The notes beneath the pieces were generated by a model. It saw only the letters and a program-made list of their open reading frames with translations. It did not search any database and had not been told where the DNA came from. Below are positions 14,521 through 22,812 of a stretch of 24,081 nt of DNA, in pieces. A program made the translations under genes and the position numbers. Each line of letters begins with the position of its first letter. The stretch's first letter is position 1. The stretch covers positions 1 to 24,081 of the forward strand of contig CAKUJT010000035.1 of NCBI GenBank assembly GCA_934661765.1, read 5' to 3'. The DNA is from an uncultured Senegalimassilia sp. GTDB lineage: Bacteria > Actinomycetota > Coriobacteriia > Coriobacteriales > Eggerthellaceae.

Positions 14521-14652
14521 TTAGGGGGGCGCAGCGTTATCTGTCCGGAACATGCGACCTACGCCAAAGGAGATGGCCCGCCCAGATGCTCCTTCCGGAC
14601 AGGCCTTTGCTCCGCGGCAGAAAATCCGGACAGATAACGCTGCGTCCCCTAA
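14521..14652. repeat. 132-bp palindromic (MITE- or REP-like) element
   Basis: The ends are long inverted repeats. 14521-14549 reads TTAGGGG, then GCGTTATCTGTCCGGA. 14625-14652 is its reverse complement apart from a GG/A difference near the outer end. A further partial direct copy of the end (GGGGACGCAGCGTGACACTT) sits just outside at 14504-14523. The 75-bp centre contains more copies of the TCCGGACAG word (14594-14602) and no gene. No transposase is nearby, so it would be a non-autonomous element or an intergenic palindromic repeat. Confidence 0.7.
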
Positions 14653-14667
14653 GCGGCCAGTTTGATG

Positions 14668-16029
14668 CTACAGCAAATGCGCCATATACAGCGGCAAGCG
14701 CACCAAGTCGCCTTCCACCTGCATCGGCTTCGGGTGCAGGATGTAGCGCACGCCCACACGCGATCCGAACTTCACCTTGAATTTTTCAAGCGACTTCGCC
14801 CCGTATCGCTTCGTCGACTTCACCTCTACGGGAGAAACGCGCATGCGACCGGCGGCGTCGTCGTAGCCCGCCGTTATCAGGAAATCGATTTCCATGGTGT
14901 TTGCGCTGTTCTCGCGATCGCGCCGCGAGTAGAAATAAAGCCCGTGCCCGTTTGCGGCCAGCTGCTGAGCGACAACGTTTTCCGTGAACATACCCTCGTT
15001 GACCTCGAGCTTTCCCAAAAGGATGTCACGGTACACCTCGTGCGGCGTGGCGGCGTTATCGGCGAAAAGCTGGCAAACCAAAAGCCCTGTGTCGGCCATA
15101 TAGCATTTGAACGTTCCCTCATCGGCGGTTGCCGCAAGTCCCACCGACGGATCGTCAACGCCAATGCACGTTGCGCTTATGCACGCATCTGCCAGCCAGA
15201 AAAAGGCATCGGCGTATTCCCGGCTGCGCGCGTTGCGGTCAAGCGCAGACAACATGAACTTCTTCTCGTGACGCGCAAGCTGGCCGGGCAGCGTGGAGAA
15301 CACCCGGCGGATGCGCAACGCATCGGTGCCGCCAAATTTCTCAATGTCGCCGCGATATAACGCAAGGATATCGCGTTTCACCTGGTCAACCTTACCAAAG
15401 TCTTTTTCCGCCATGTACGTCTCGACGGCCTGGGGCATGCCCCCTACCAGCACATACTCACGAAACAACCGCTCCGCCTTCCGATGAATCGCTTCAGGAA
15501 TCGGGACTTTACCCTCGAACGACGCACGAATGACGGCAGCAAGCTGCTCTTCGCCGGAGGCCCAAAGGAACTCCTCGAAGTTCAGCGGGTTCAGGCGAAG
15601 CGGGGTCTCCTCGGAGGGAATGACGATGTCCGCAACGTTTCGCCTGATGGAGATAAGCGAGCCTGTTTCAAGGTAATCGTAGCGGCCGTCCGCAACAAGC
15701 TGTTTAACGAACTCTCGAGCAGCAGGAAACCGCTGGACCTCGTCGAACACCACAAGGGAATCACGACGCGGCAAGGACACGCCCGTAAACGCCTGAAGGT
15801 ACATAAAGAAAGAGTCGACGTCCGAGCGATATTCGAGGAACAGCGATTTTAGGTCATCAGACGCTTCCGAGAAGTCTATGACCAGGTGAGCAGCGTATTC
15901 CTTTTCAGCGAACTCCTTTGCCAGCGTGCTTTTGCCAACGCGGCGCGCCCCCTCCAAAAGCAAAGCGCGCGAACCATTGGACTCGCGTTTCCACCGAAGC
16001 AGCTCGTCATATGCGCGGCGTTTGAACAT
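14668..16029 (-). CDS. AAA ATPase of the DUF4143 type
   Basis: The 453-residue protein has an N-terminal AAA ATPase domain with Walker A GARRVGKST (27-35) and Walker B LVVFDEVQ (92-99). A helical middle region follows (EYVLVGGMPQAVETYM is typical of the family). The C-terminal DUF4143 domain ends with a restriction-nuclease-like pattern: EIDFLI (Glu380, Asp382) and VEVKS (Glu402, Lys404). The family is common in gut bacteria, is often found in multiple copies and is of unknown function. Start at ATG 16027-16029. It lies between the palindromic element and the dmsC downstream spacer, on the same strand as the reductase operon but about 330 bases past it. A decayed second copy is at 22813-23257. 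Confidence 0.87.
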   Translation of the reverse strand: MFKRRAYDELLRWKRESNGSRALLLEGARRVGKSTLAKEFAEKEYAAHLVIDFSEASDDLKSLFLEYRSDVDSFFMYLQAFTGVSLPRRDSLVVFDEVQRFPAAREFVKQLVADGRYDYLETGSLISIRRNVADIVIPSEETPLRLNPLNFEEFLWASGEEQLAAVIRASFEGKVPIPEAIHRKAERLFREYVLVGGMPQAVETYMAEKDFGKVDQVKRDILALYRGDIEKFGGTDALRIRRVFSTLPGQLARHEKKFMLSALDRNARSREYADAFFWLADACISATCIGVDDPSVGLAATADEGTFKCYMADTGLLVCQLFADNAATPHEVYRDILLGKLEVNEGMFTENVVAQQLAANGHGLYFYSRRDRENSANTMEIDFLITAGYDDAAGRMRVSPVEVKSTKRYGAKSLEKFKVKFGSRVGVRYILHPKPMQVEGDLVRLPLYMAHLL

Positions 16030-16061
16030 TGGACCCCCTAGCCCGAGCGGAGACTATCGAA

Positions 16062-16076
16062 ATACACGAATGGCAC
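16062..16076. repeat. ATACACGAATGGCAC repeat, copy 1
   Basis: This 15-mer occurs identically at 23326-23340, and as the variant TGCACGAATGGCGCG at 16131-16145. All three lie upstream of an ATPase gene or its remnant, between it and the dmsC hairpin. Function unknown; a regulatory site is possible. Confidence 0.55.
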
Positions 16077-16204
16077 GGTCACGTCGCCTTATATAATACA
16101 CGATTTCCACGGTATGGTTACTGTCAAACATGCACGAATGGCGCGATCTCAGAGGAATGAACACGCGCAAAAGCGCCGCAGGCAAAAAACGCAAGGACGC
16201 GAAA

Positions 16205-16280
16205 CGGCCTCTTCCGCTTGGAGGCATCTCTGTTTGCAAGGGGGGTTTGGGGAAAGGATGTCTCCAAGCGGAAGGGGCCG
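16205..16280 (-). terminator. Long hairpin downstream of dmsC, copy 1
   Basis: Arms 16205-16228 and 16257-16280 pair over 24 positions with two exceptions (core TTCCGCTTGGAG with its complement). The loop carries TTTGCAAGGGGGGTTTGGGG. It starts about 80 bases past the dmsC stop on the minus strand and probably ends or protects the reductase transcript. A structurally conserved second copy follows the other dmsC (23447-23524). Confidence 0.65.
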
Positions 16281-16361
16281 CTTGAGGATATTCGGTTGTC
16301 GACGGCCCGCCGGCCGGGCCCGGGGCACCCCAAGGGAGCATCCCGAGCCCAAGCCAGCCGC

Positions 16362-17240
16362 CTAGTAGAACATGAACGCGGACAGGCCCACGTTGTAGAA
16401 CGCGACGCGCAGGCAGACCGCGCCGATAAGCGCCGCGACCACGGCCACGCCGCCGAACAGCTTCCAGCTGGCGGCGTCGCCCTTCTTGCGGGCGAGCACG
16501 CAGACGGCCAGCGGCACGACCGCGCCCACGGCCACGGCGCCCAGCCACAGCAGCGGGGCCTGGGCGCCCGCGGTCGCGGCGGCGTCGGCCACGGCCTTGG
16601 TGGGGTGCGTCGGGTCGAAGTAGTAGCCCACCTGGGAGAACGCGCCGGCGCTCAGCTGGATGAAGGCCGCGTAGGCGGCGGTGCACACGGCGCCGATCGC
16701 GGAGCCCGCCACGGCGGGCAGGCCGCACTCGCCGGTCTCCTCGCCCTTGGCGGCCAGCACGACCGCGCAGGTGGCCGGGCCGAGCAGGCAGGCGGCGCCC
16801 ACGATGGAGAGCACCTCGAGCACGGAATCCCACGCCGGACGGGCCGGCATCATGTAGCTGTGCGCGCACACCGCGGCCAGGACCACGCTGATGGCGATGG
16901 CGACCCACGCCATGCCCTTGGGCAGCGTGCCGCCGTCGTCGGACTTGCGGGCCATGACGAAGTACGCCACGGCGACCGCCACGAACACCACGATCGCGAT
17001 GAGCTCCTGCGTGATGCCGGAGGTGATGTGGCCGAAGCCGTTGAAGATGCGCTCCCAGTGCTGCAGGTGGAAGAACACGGCGATGCCGCCCAAAGCCAGG
17101 AGCACGCACGAAACGATCGCCAGCAGCTGCTGGGACTTCTTGCCCGCGCCCTTGAGCGCCAGCGCGCCGGCTCCGCCGAGCACGCCGCAGCCCCATGCGG
17201 TAAGGGTGGTGAACAAAATCAGAGGCCATTGCAGTTCCAT
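16362..17240 (-). CDS. DmsC-like membrane anchor subunit of a molybdopterin reductase
   Basis: The 292-residue, very hydrophobic protein has about eight transmembrane segments. It begins MELQWPLILFTTLTAWGCGVLGG, as DmsC-family anchors do, and contains the family-like VCAHSYMMPARPAWDSVLEVLS and FSQVGYYFDPTHPTK stretches. No metal-binding cysteine cluster is seen. These anchors bind menaquinol and hand electrons to the DmsB subunit. ATG at 17238-17240 is preceded by GGGGGAGGAG inside the end of dmsB, which stops 3 bases upstream. Residues from about 172 on are almost identical to the partial copy at the right edge of the window (four differences seen), pointing to recent duplication or gene conversion. 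Confidence 0.9.
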   Translation of the reverse strand: MELQWPLILFTTLTAWGCGVLGGAGALALKGAGKKSQQLLAIVSCVLLALGGIAVFFHLQHWERIFNGFGHITSGITQELIAIVVFVAVAVAYFVMARKSDDGGTLPKGMAWVAIAISVVLAAVCAHSYMMPARPAWDSVLEVLSIVGAACLLGPATCAVVLAAKGEETGECGLPAVAGSAIGAVCTAAYAAFIQLSAGAFSQVGYYFDPTHPTKAVADAAATAGAQAPLLWLGAVAVGAVVPLAVCVLARKKGDAASWKLFGGVAVVAALIGAVCLRVAFYNVGLSAFMFY

Positions 17241-17243
17241 GAT

Positions 17244-17858
17244 TTACTCCTCCCCCTTCCACGTGTGGTCGCGCAGGATGTACAGAAACGACGGGCGATT
17301 CCCCACATCAGGCAGATGATGCACGTCGGAGTCGGAAAACTCCTCGCAGAAGCTGCCGATCGTCTCGCCGCGCACGCCCTTGAAGGCGCGGATGTCGCCG
17401 TCGGCGTCGCCGAACCATTTCGCCATGCCGACGCAGTTCTTCACACACTGCGGCAGGTCGCCTTGGGCGATTTGCTGCTCGCACAGCGTGCACTTCTCCA
17501 CGACGCGCTCTTCCTCGTTGAGGTAGCGCACCCCGTAAGGGCAGGCCATCGCGCAGAACTGGCAGCCGATGCACTTGGCCTTGTCGATCTGCACGGTGCC
17601 GTCGGGCAGCACATGGCTCGCCTCGGTCGGGCACACTTTCACGCACTCCGGGTCCTTGCAGTGCTGGCACTGGACCGGAAGGTAGTAGAAATCGCGCCCC
17701 GGCTTGTCACCGCCCTCGAGACCCTCGGACGGCCCGATGCGCAGCACTTTGTTCCAGAACGACCCGATGGGCACGTTGTTCACCATCTTGCATGCCGCGT
17801 TGCACGCCATGCAGGCGACGCACCTGTTCAAATCGGTCGCGATCGCGTAATGCGCCAT
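17244..17858 (-). CDS. DmsB-like four-cluster iron-sulfur subunit
   Basis: The 204-residue protein has the DmsB/NrfC cluster pattern: CVACMACNAAC near the N-terminus, CQHCKDPECVKVCP, CIGCQFCAMACPYGVRY, and CTLCEQQIAQGDLPQCVKNC. It has no signal peptide, as expected for a subunit co-exported with the RR-bearing catalytic partner. Start at ATG 17856-17858 (MAHYAIATDLNRC), with GAGGG about 8 bases upstream; this ATG overlaps the stop of the catalytic subunit gene by one base (TAATG), so translation is coupled. It carries electrons between the membrane anchor and the molybdenum site. The sequence looks intact although the catalytic gene upstream is frameshifted. Confidence 0.93.
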   Translation of the reverse strand: MAHYAIATDLNRCVACMACNAACKMVNNVPIGSFWNKVLRIGPSEGLEGGDKPGRDFYYLPVQCQHCKDPECVKVCPTEASHVLPDGTVQIDKAKCIGCQFCAMACPYGVRYLNEEERVVEKCTLCEQQIAQGDLPQCVKNCVGMAKWFGDADGDIRAFKGVRGETIGSFCEEFSDSDVHHLPDVGNRPSFLYILRDHTWKGEE

Positions 17859-20778
17859 TACTCGTCCCTCCCCTCGTAAACCGGTAGCCATTGCTTGAGC
17901 CGCGGATCGCTCGCATCGGCAATGATCCCTTCAGGGCAGCCTTCCTCGGCCTTGTACACCTTCACGGGATACCCGCGGACGATGGACGAGCCGCAATGCG
18001 GGTCGTCGATGTCGTTGTTCACCAGCTGGTTTACCGCCGAATAACGCCATCCATGCTCGGGTGCCGGGCACTCGGGGAACCACCACGTATGCTCGCAGTT
18101 GATCACCCCATGAGGCACGCCGTAGAACAGATCGGCCGTCTGGCGGATCTTACCGTGCGGGCTTTCGATCCACACCCAGTCGCCCTGCTCGATGCCCCAC
18201 TCCTTGGCGTCATCGGGGTTGATCTCGCAGCGCGGCGCGGGCCATACTTCGCGGCACCACGGCAGCTGGCGATGCTCGGAGTGGAAATACACCGGGATGC
18301 GGCGGCCGGTCAGGCACTGCACCGGGTACTCCTCCCACAGTTCCGGGTTGCGATCGCGGCTGTCGGGGTTCGGGCGATAATCGGGCAACGCATCCTCAGC
18401 ACCATGATAGGTCTCCATGATGGTGCACCATATCTCCTGCTTCTGCGTAGGCGTGTTGAAGCCGGGGATGACGTTATGCTCGTTCGGCGCCTCGGTGTAG
18501 CTTTTCTTCATGAAGCCGGTCTGATAGCGACGATACGTACCCCAATCGTCCGGGCGCAGCTTCTTGACATCCCACCAGCCGTTTTCCTCGAATTGGTCGA
18601 CGTAGTCCTTCCATGACGGCGCAACCTCGCGCACCACATAATCGAGCTTTTCCTCGAGCGTCGGGTAGGGGTTGTCGTCATCCCAGCCCCACGGGATGCC
18701 GACCCGCTCGTACAGCGCCTCGACGATCTCGGGGTCGTACCACGTCTCGGCCAGCGGCTCAACGCACGGGACGCACGCGCCCAACGCGCCGCCGGAGCCC
18801 TGCGACTGACGCGGGCTGGGAACCTCGAGCCAATGACGACACGGCAAGATGATGTCGGCCAGCTCGGAGGTGGGATGGTGCCACAGGTCGATGTCGAAGA
18901 AGAAGTCGAGCTGCTTGATGCAATCCCATGCCATGGTGGTGTTGCCCATGTTCATGAAGTCTCCCGACTGGCACACGCCGCCCTTCACCGGGTAGGGGTC
19001 ACCCGTCACGCCGGCCTTCCAAATGTTGCTCGCATTGCCCCACACGCCCCACCACTCGAACAGCGGATGCGTGTCGCGTCCGAGTTGCTTGGCCATGATC
19101 TCAGGGTGTTTGAGCGGACTGTCGATGTTGGCGCTGTAGGACTGATCGGAGAAGTTTCCCATGTAGTTGACGTCGATCTTGGTGGCGCCTCGCTGACCGC
19201 CCGGGCCGTCGGTGTTGCCGGTGATGCAGGTCAGAAGCTCAATCGCACGGCAATTCATGATGGAGTTGCCATGGTGCTCGATGGCCAGCTGATACAGGAT
19301 GCCGCCGTTGCCCCAACGCGGGTCCTTGCGCGTGCCGTAAGCGAGCGCCGCCTTCTCGATCAACGCGGGGTCGAGTTCGCAGATCTTCGCCGCCTTCTCG
19401 GGCGCGTACTCGTCGCAGCGATCGACGAACTTCTGCCACACGGGAACGGCCTTATGCACGCTGCCGTCCTTGAAGGTGACCTCGAAGCTGCCGAGCAGGG
19501 CCGGGTCGATGGACTCGAAATCATCCTCGTCGGGAAGCCACGCCTGCGACTGCCCTTCACGCAGGTTCGCCTGGCCCTCCATGCCCTTGAAGGTGCGACG
19601 TGACCAGGTGTCCTTGTGGCCGGCACCGTCGTAGCGCTTCCAAGGCTGCTCGCCTTCCCAGCAATTGCACTCGGGGTCGGCGGCCGGGTCGTAGGTCGGG
19701 TCCGCGGAGGCGCGCTGGCCGGTGGCGTTGAACCACTTGAGCGACCCGGAGGCGTTGTCCCATACCATATATTTGTAGGGGCTGCCGTCTTCCTGCAGAT
19801 CGGCCTGGGTCAAAAGCTTGGTCTTGATCATGTTCGCGCCATGGAAGATGTGCGGAATCTCGGGACCGGAAGGCGTCTTGTCATCGACCACCAAAACGGC
19901 GCGTTGGTCCAACGGCGGACGAACTTCCAATCCACCAGATCGCGCTTGATGATGACATCGCACATGGCAAGCGCCAGCGCAGTGTCGGTGCCGGCGCGCA
20001 ACGCCAGGTGGATGTCAGCTTCCTTGCCCAGCGCGGTCGTGCGCGGATCGACGGAGATGAAGGTGTCGGCCTGGAACACCTCGTCGGTAACCGAACGGCC
20101 CGCCTCATCATAGTTAGAAACCTCGGGTGTGGACGCCCAGATGGTGTACACCGGCGGGCGCTCGACCGATGCCGACCAGCTGTGGTTGTACTCGCTGGTA
20201 AGGGCGCTGGCGAAGTGGCGCGGGCCCTTGCAAACCTGCCAGGCCACCGCCGTGTTCGGCGTCATGAACCAGCTGCCGTAACCGGAATAGGGGCTCATGC
20301 ACCAGATGCGGCCGGTGCCGCCCATGGTGAACAACGACTCGCCGCCGTACTTCGCCTTGACGTTCTCGATGCCTTTGACGATGGTGTCGAGCGCCTCTTC
20401 CCAGCTGATACGCTGCCAGCCCGGATCTTCGCCCTTCGGCTGCGTGCGCTTCATGGGATAGCGCAGACGGTCCGGGTGATAGCACGCCTGGATCGACGAC
20501 ACCGACTTCGCACAGCAGCTGCCCATGGAATGCGGGGCGCTCTCATCGCCCTCGATCTTGACGGCACGGCCATTCTCGACGGTCACCCACACGCCGCACT
20601 CCATCTTGCCGCAACCGCGACAGCACGTGCGGATGCGTCGCACTTGGCCGGTGCTGTTCGCCGCGGTGTAAGGTTCATCCGCCAGCGCGGACCCGGCAGT
20701 TGCGCCGATGGCCGCGACGGCCGCGGTGGTCGCGGACAGTTTGACGAACGTGCGTCGCGAAACGTTCAGCTTTACCAT
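17858..20778 (-). pseudogene. Molybdopterin oxidoreductase catalytic subunit (DmsA/catechol-dehydroxylase-like), frameshifted
   Basis: Two abutting frames together encode one DMSO-reductase-family protein of about 973 residues. The N-terminal part has the Tat signal NVSRRTFVKLSATTAAVAAIG and the 4Fe-4S motif CRGCGKMECGV...GSCCAKS, and runs to WKFVRRWTNAPF. The C-terminal part resumes as LVVDDKTPSGPEIPHIF and ends in the molybdopterin-dinucleotide-binding domain (LTGRRIPVYFHSEHRQLPW ... WGIEQGDWVWIESPHG). The frames join at TTTT (plus-strand AAAA 19893-19896); one more T would restore a single frame. As read, translation ends at TGA 19828-19830 after 316 residues. ATG 20776-20778 follows GGAGGAGG. 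Similar enzymes of Eggerthellaceae reduce or dehydroxylate small aromatic molecules; the substrate here is unknown. A sequencing error is possible. Confidence 0.88.
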
Positions 20779-20876
20779 TTCCTCCTCCTTCTTCCGTTTT
20801 AGATCCCCTGCAAGGCGACGCGAAAACCGCGGTCCCACTCACCTTCCGCTGCGGCGCGTCGCTTTGCCCTGAGCCG

Positions 20877-20882
20877 AATATA
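20877..20882 (-). promoter_or_regulatory. -10 element of the reductase operon
   Basis: The minus strand reads TATATT here, about 100 bases upstream of the catalytic subunit ATG, with a predicted start near 20870. At the -35 position the sequence is ATGCGC, far from consensus, as expected for an activator-dependent promoter. Confidence 0.5.
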
Positions 20883-20904
20883 GGAGGCGGGAAATCCCGG
20901 CGCA

Positions 20905-20921
20905 TCATGAACGGTCTATGA
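20905..20921. promoter_or_regulatory. Imperfect dyad, proximal regulator site
   Basis: TCATGAA-CGG-TCTATGA has the same layout as the perfect dyad at 20944-20962: 7-base arms with TCAT/ATGA ends and a 3-base NGG spacer. Its centre (20913) is about 43 bases upstream of the predicted reductase start, where LuxR-type activators usually bind. Confidence 0.55.
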
Positions 20922-20943
20922 AATAACCCCACGTCAGCGTAAA

Positions 20944-20962
20944 ATCATAAGAGGCTTATGAT
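20944..20962. promoter_or_regulatory. Perfect dyad, likely operator of the LuxR-type regulator
   Basis: ATCATAAG-AGG-CTTATGAT is a perfect inverted repeat with 8-base arms. Its centre is exactly 40 bases (about four helical turns) from the proximal dyad, and it lies 15 bases upstream of a TTGACG that may be the -35 of the regulator gene. It is the most conspicuous palindrome in the divergent promoter region. Confidence 0.65.
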
Positions 20963-20977
20963 GAAATCCGCAGGCAT

Positions 20978-21006
20978 TTGACGCGACAATGGTCATGCTG
21001 GAATAG
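20978..21006 (+). promoter_or_regulatory. Weak promoter candidate for the regulator gene
   Basis: TTGACG (20978-20983) is followed 17 bases later by GAATAG (21001-21006), a poor -10. The -35 is convincing; the -10 is not. Confidence 0.35.
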
Positions 21007-21010
21007 AGAG

Positions 21011-21040
21011 GTTGCCCGCCTTAGCGCGGTGCCGGGCAAC
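21011..21040 (+). other. Hairpin just before the regulator ribosome binding site
   Basis: GTTGCCCG (21011-21018) pairs with CGGGCAAC (21033-21040). It ends directly before AAGGGGGGG, the ribosome binding site of the gene starting at 21055. It may modulate initiation, or act as an attenuator for transcripts starting further upstream. Confidence 0.5.
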
Positions 21041-21054
21041 AAGGGGGGGTTCGC

Positions 21055-22743
21055 ATGGGGAATGCGAAGGGGAGAACTTTGGGAAAGCAGCCGACCGGTG
21101 TGACGCGGTGGCGAATCGCGGCTTACGCCTGCAACCGAACATGGATATGCTTGCTATTCTTCAGCTCCGTGCTGTTCCGCGGTAGCGCGCCCGAGCAGCG
21201 TTGGGGGATCAGCGAGATGGTCTACCTGTGCTCGGTCATCACGCTCTCGTGCGCGCTGCTGTGCGCGGGCGCGTTGCATCAACGGGTCTCCGCGCTGCTC
21301 GATGCGCGAGGGGGATTCCTCGTCGGTCCACTGCTCTGCGCGATCGGGGTGGCTCCGATAGCGCTGCGCATCGTCGCCGACGTCGTGCCCACCCAGCTTG
21401 TCATCGGCTCCTCCGGGACGATGACGGGGATCGGATCGGCGCTTATCCTGCTTGACCTGGGACGCTCGTACCGCGCGAGCGGAACCCGCGCTTGCGCCCT
21501 CGAGACACTTGCCGCCACAGCCATCGCGGCGGCGGCGACCATAGCGGTGTTCCTGGCGCCCGAGCCCCTTTCCACGCTGATCGTGTTCGCGCTCCCCTTC
21601 GCCGCGGAATGCTGCATTCGGACCGCGAACTCCATCACGCTCTCCCAAGCAGATGAGCTTGAACCGATCGGCGAGAGCATCCCGAAAAAGCTTGCGGTGA
21701 AGTTCATCGTCGCCGCGCTCATCCTCGGCGTGATGACCGGGTTCATGCGCGATACCTATTCGGTCCACAGCTCGGACGCGTTCGACCTCACCTATACGAC
21801 GCTGTTCGCCATCGCCGCGATGATCGCCGTCGCGGCTCTTATCCTCGTCATCATGTTCAGCGAACGATTCACCATCAAATTACTGTACAAGCCCGTTATC
21901 TTGACCTGCGTGATCGGATTCGTCATCGCCCCGTCGCTCGGGCTAGGCACACCGCTGCCGTTTTTGCTCGTCACCATCGGCTATACCGTGTTCGAGATCG
22001 TCGTATGGGTCACGTTGTGCGACGCGGCGAACCGCTTCCAATATACGTTCGTGCAGGTATTCGGCATCGGGCGAGGGGCCACGCTCGCCATCGGCGTCGT
22101 CGCCGGCAGCCTGCTCGCCCGCGGGCTTTCCGGAAGCTTCGCCATGAGCTACTCGTTTCTCGTCCTTGCATCAGGGCTAGCCATCGGGGCCATCGTGTTC
22201 TCGTATCTCTATGTGCTAACGGAGAACGACCTTGATCTGTACGATTCCGAATTGTACGGGGAAAGCCCGCAGCACTCGGCCGCGACGGCGCCGGGCAAGA
22301 TGCAACCCGCCCAAGCTCGAACCGCTACGGGGCAAGGTTCCGGCGACGCAGAGAATGCAGGGACGCAGGTCACCGTGGGGCAATGCCGGGAATGCGTCGC
22401 ACGGCGCATGCAGCAGGACGACGAAAGTCCGAAAGAATCGACCAAAAGCGATGTCCTCGCCGAGGGGAAACCCCGAAAAAAGCCGCTGCTCGAGCGCTGC
22501 AAGATCATCGGCGCATATTACGGCCTGTCGAAAAGGGAGATCGACGTGTTCCACCTGCTTTCGCTTGGCCGGTCGGCCGCGCGCATCCAAGAAGAGCTGC
22601 TCATATCCGCGGGAACGGTGAACACGCACACCTACCATATCTACACCAAGCTCGACGTGCATTCCCAGCAACAACTCATCGACCTCATGCAAGCCGCCGA
22701 CCTCGATGCTATGGTCAAAGAGCTGGCGAAACGAGAGCATTAG
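21055..22743 (+). CDS. LuxR-type transcriptional regulator with large membrane domain
   Basis: The 562-residue protein has about twelve hydrophobic segments in residues 25-390 (for example ICLLFFSSVLF, MVYLCSVITLSCALLCAGAL, KLAVKFIVAALILGVMTGF). A polar linker (about 395-470) with a CRECVARR motif follows, then a C-terminal LuxR helix-turn-helix (491-545: LSKREIDVFHLLSLGRSAARIQEELLISAGTVNTH split over two helices, then IYTKLDVHSQQQLIDL). Start at ATG 21055 after AAGGGGGGG. It is divergent from the reductase operon and separated from it only by the dyad-bearing region, so it most likely senses the substrate at the membrane and switches that operon. Membrane LuxR regulators next to reductase operons are known in Eggerthella. 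Confidence 0.9.
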   Translation: MGNAKGRTLGKQPTGVTRWRIAAYACNRTWICLLFFSSVLFRGSAPEQRWGISEMVYLCSVITLSCALLCAGALHQRVSALLDARGGFLVGPLLCAIGVAPIALRIVADVVPTQLVIGSSGTMTGIGSALILLDLGRSYRASGTRACALETLAATAIAAAATIAVFLAPEPLSTLIVFALPFAAECCIRTANSITLSQADELEPIGESIPKKLAVKFIVAALILGVMTGFMRDTYSVHSSDAFDLTYTTLFAIAAMIAVAALILVIMFSERFTIKLLYKPVILTCVIGFVIAPSLGLGTPLPFLLVTIGYTVFEIVVWVTLCDAANRFQYTFVQVFGIGRGATLAIGVVAGSLLARGLSGSFAMSYSFLVLASGLAIGAIVFSYLYVLTENDLDLYDSELYGESPQHSAATAPGKMQPAQARTATGQGSGDAENAGTQVTVGQCRECVARRMQQDDESPKESTKSDVLAEGKPRKKPLLERCKIIGAYYGLSKREIDVFHLLSLGRSAARIQEELLISAGTVNTHTYHIYTKLDVHSQQQLIDLMQAADLDAMVKELAKREH

Positions 22744-22812
22744 CTGCGCGTTTTCGCCCGCGCCCCGGAGGTGCCGCACGCCGCGAGCCGAAGCGGGGAG
22801 AAACCCAGTTCG

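Larger units (their letters stand above)
16030..16361. other. Spacer between dmsC and the ATPase gene
   Basis: No gene is supported in these 332 bases. They hold the long hairpin at 16205-16280, AT-rich sequence with a possible minus-strand -10 (TATTAT, 16098-16093) for the ATPase, and two copies of a CACGAATGGC word (16062-16076 and 16131-16145). A related spacer recurs at 23258-23710. Confidence 0.6.

Noticed and set aside
16218..17879. A 553-codon plus-strand frame opposite dmsC and dmsB
   Set aside because: Its composition (His, Asp, Ala, Arg) and exact overlap with two recognised genes mark it as an antisense shadow.
19828..19896. Selenocysteine readthrough or programmed -1 frameshifting in the catalytic subunit
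   Set aside because: The in-frame TGA is followed by sequence without family similarity in that frame, and the similarity moves to another frame 60 bases earlier. No X-XXY-YYZ slippery heptamer is in phase at the TTTT run.
22744..22812. Terminator after the LuxR-type regulator
   Set aside because: The GC-rich stretch gives only short, imperfect pairings and no T run, so no terminator can be supported.
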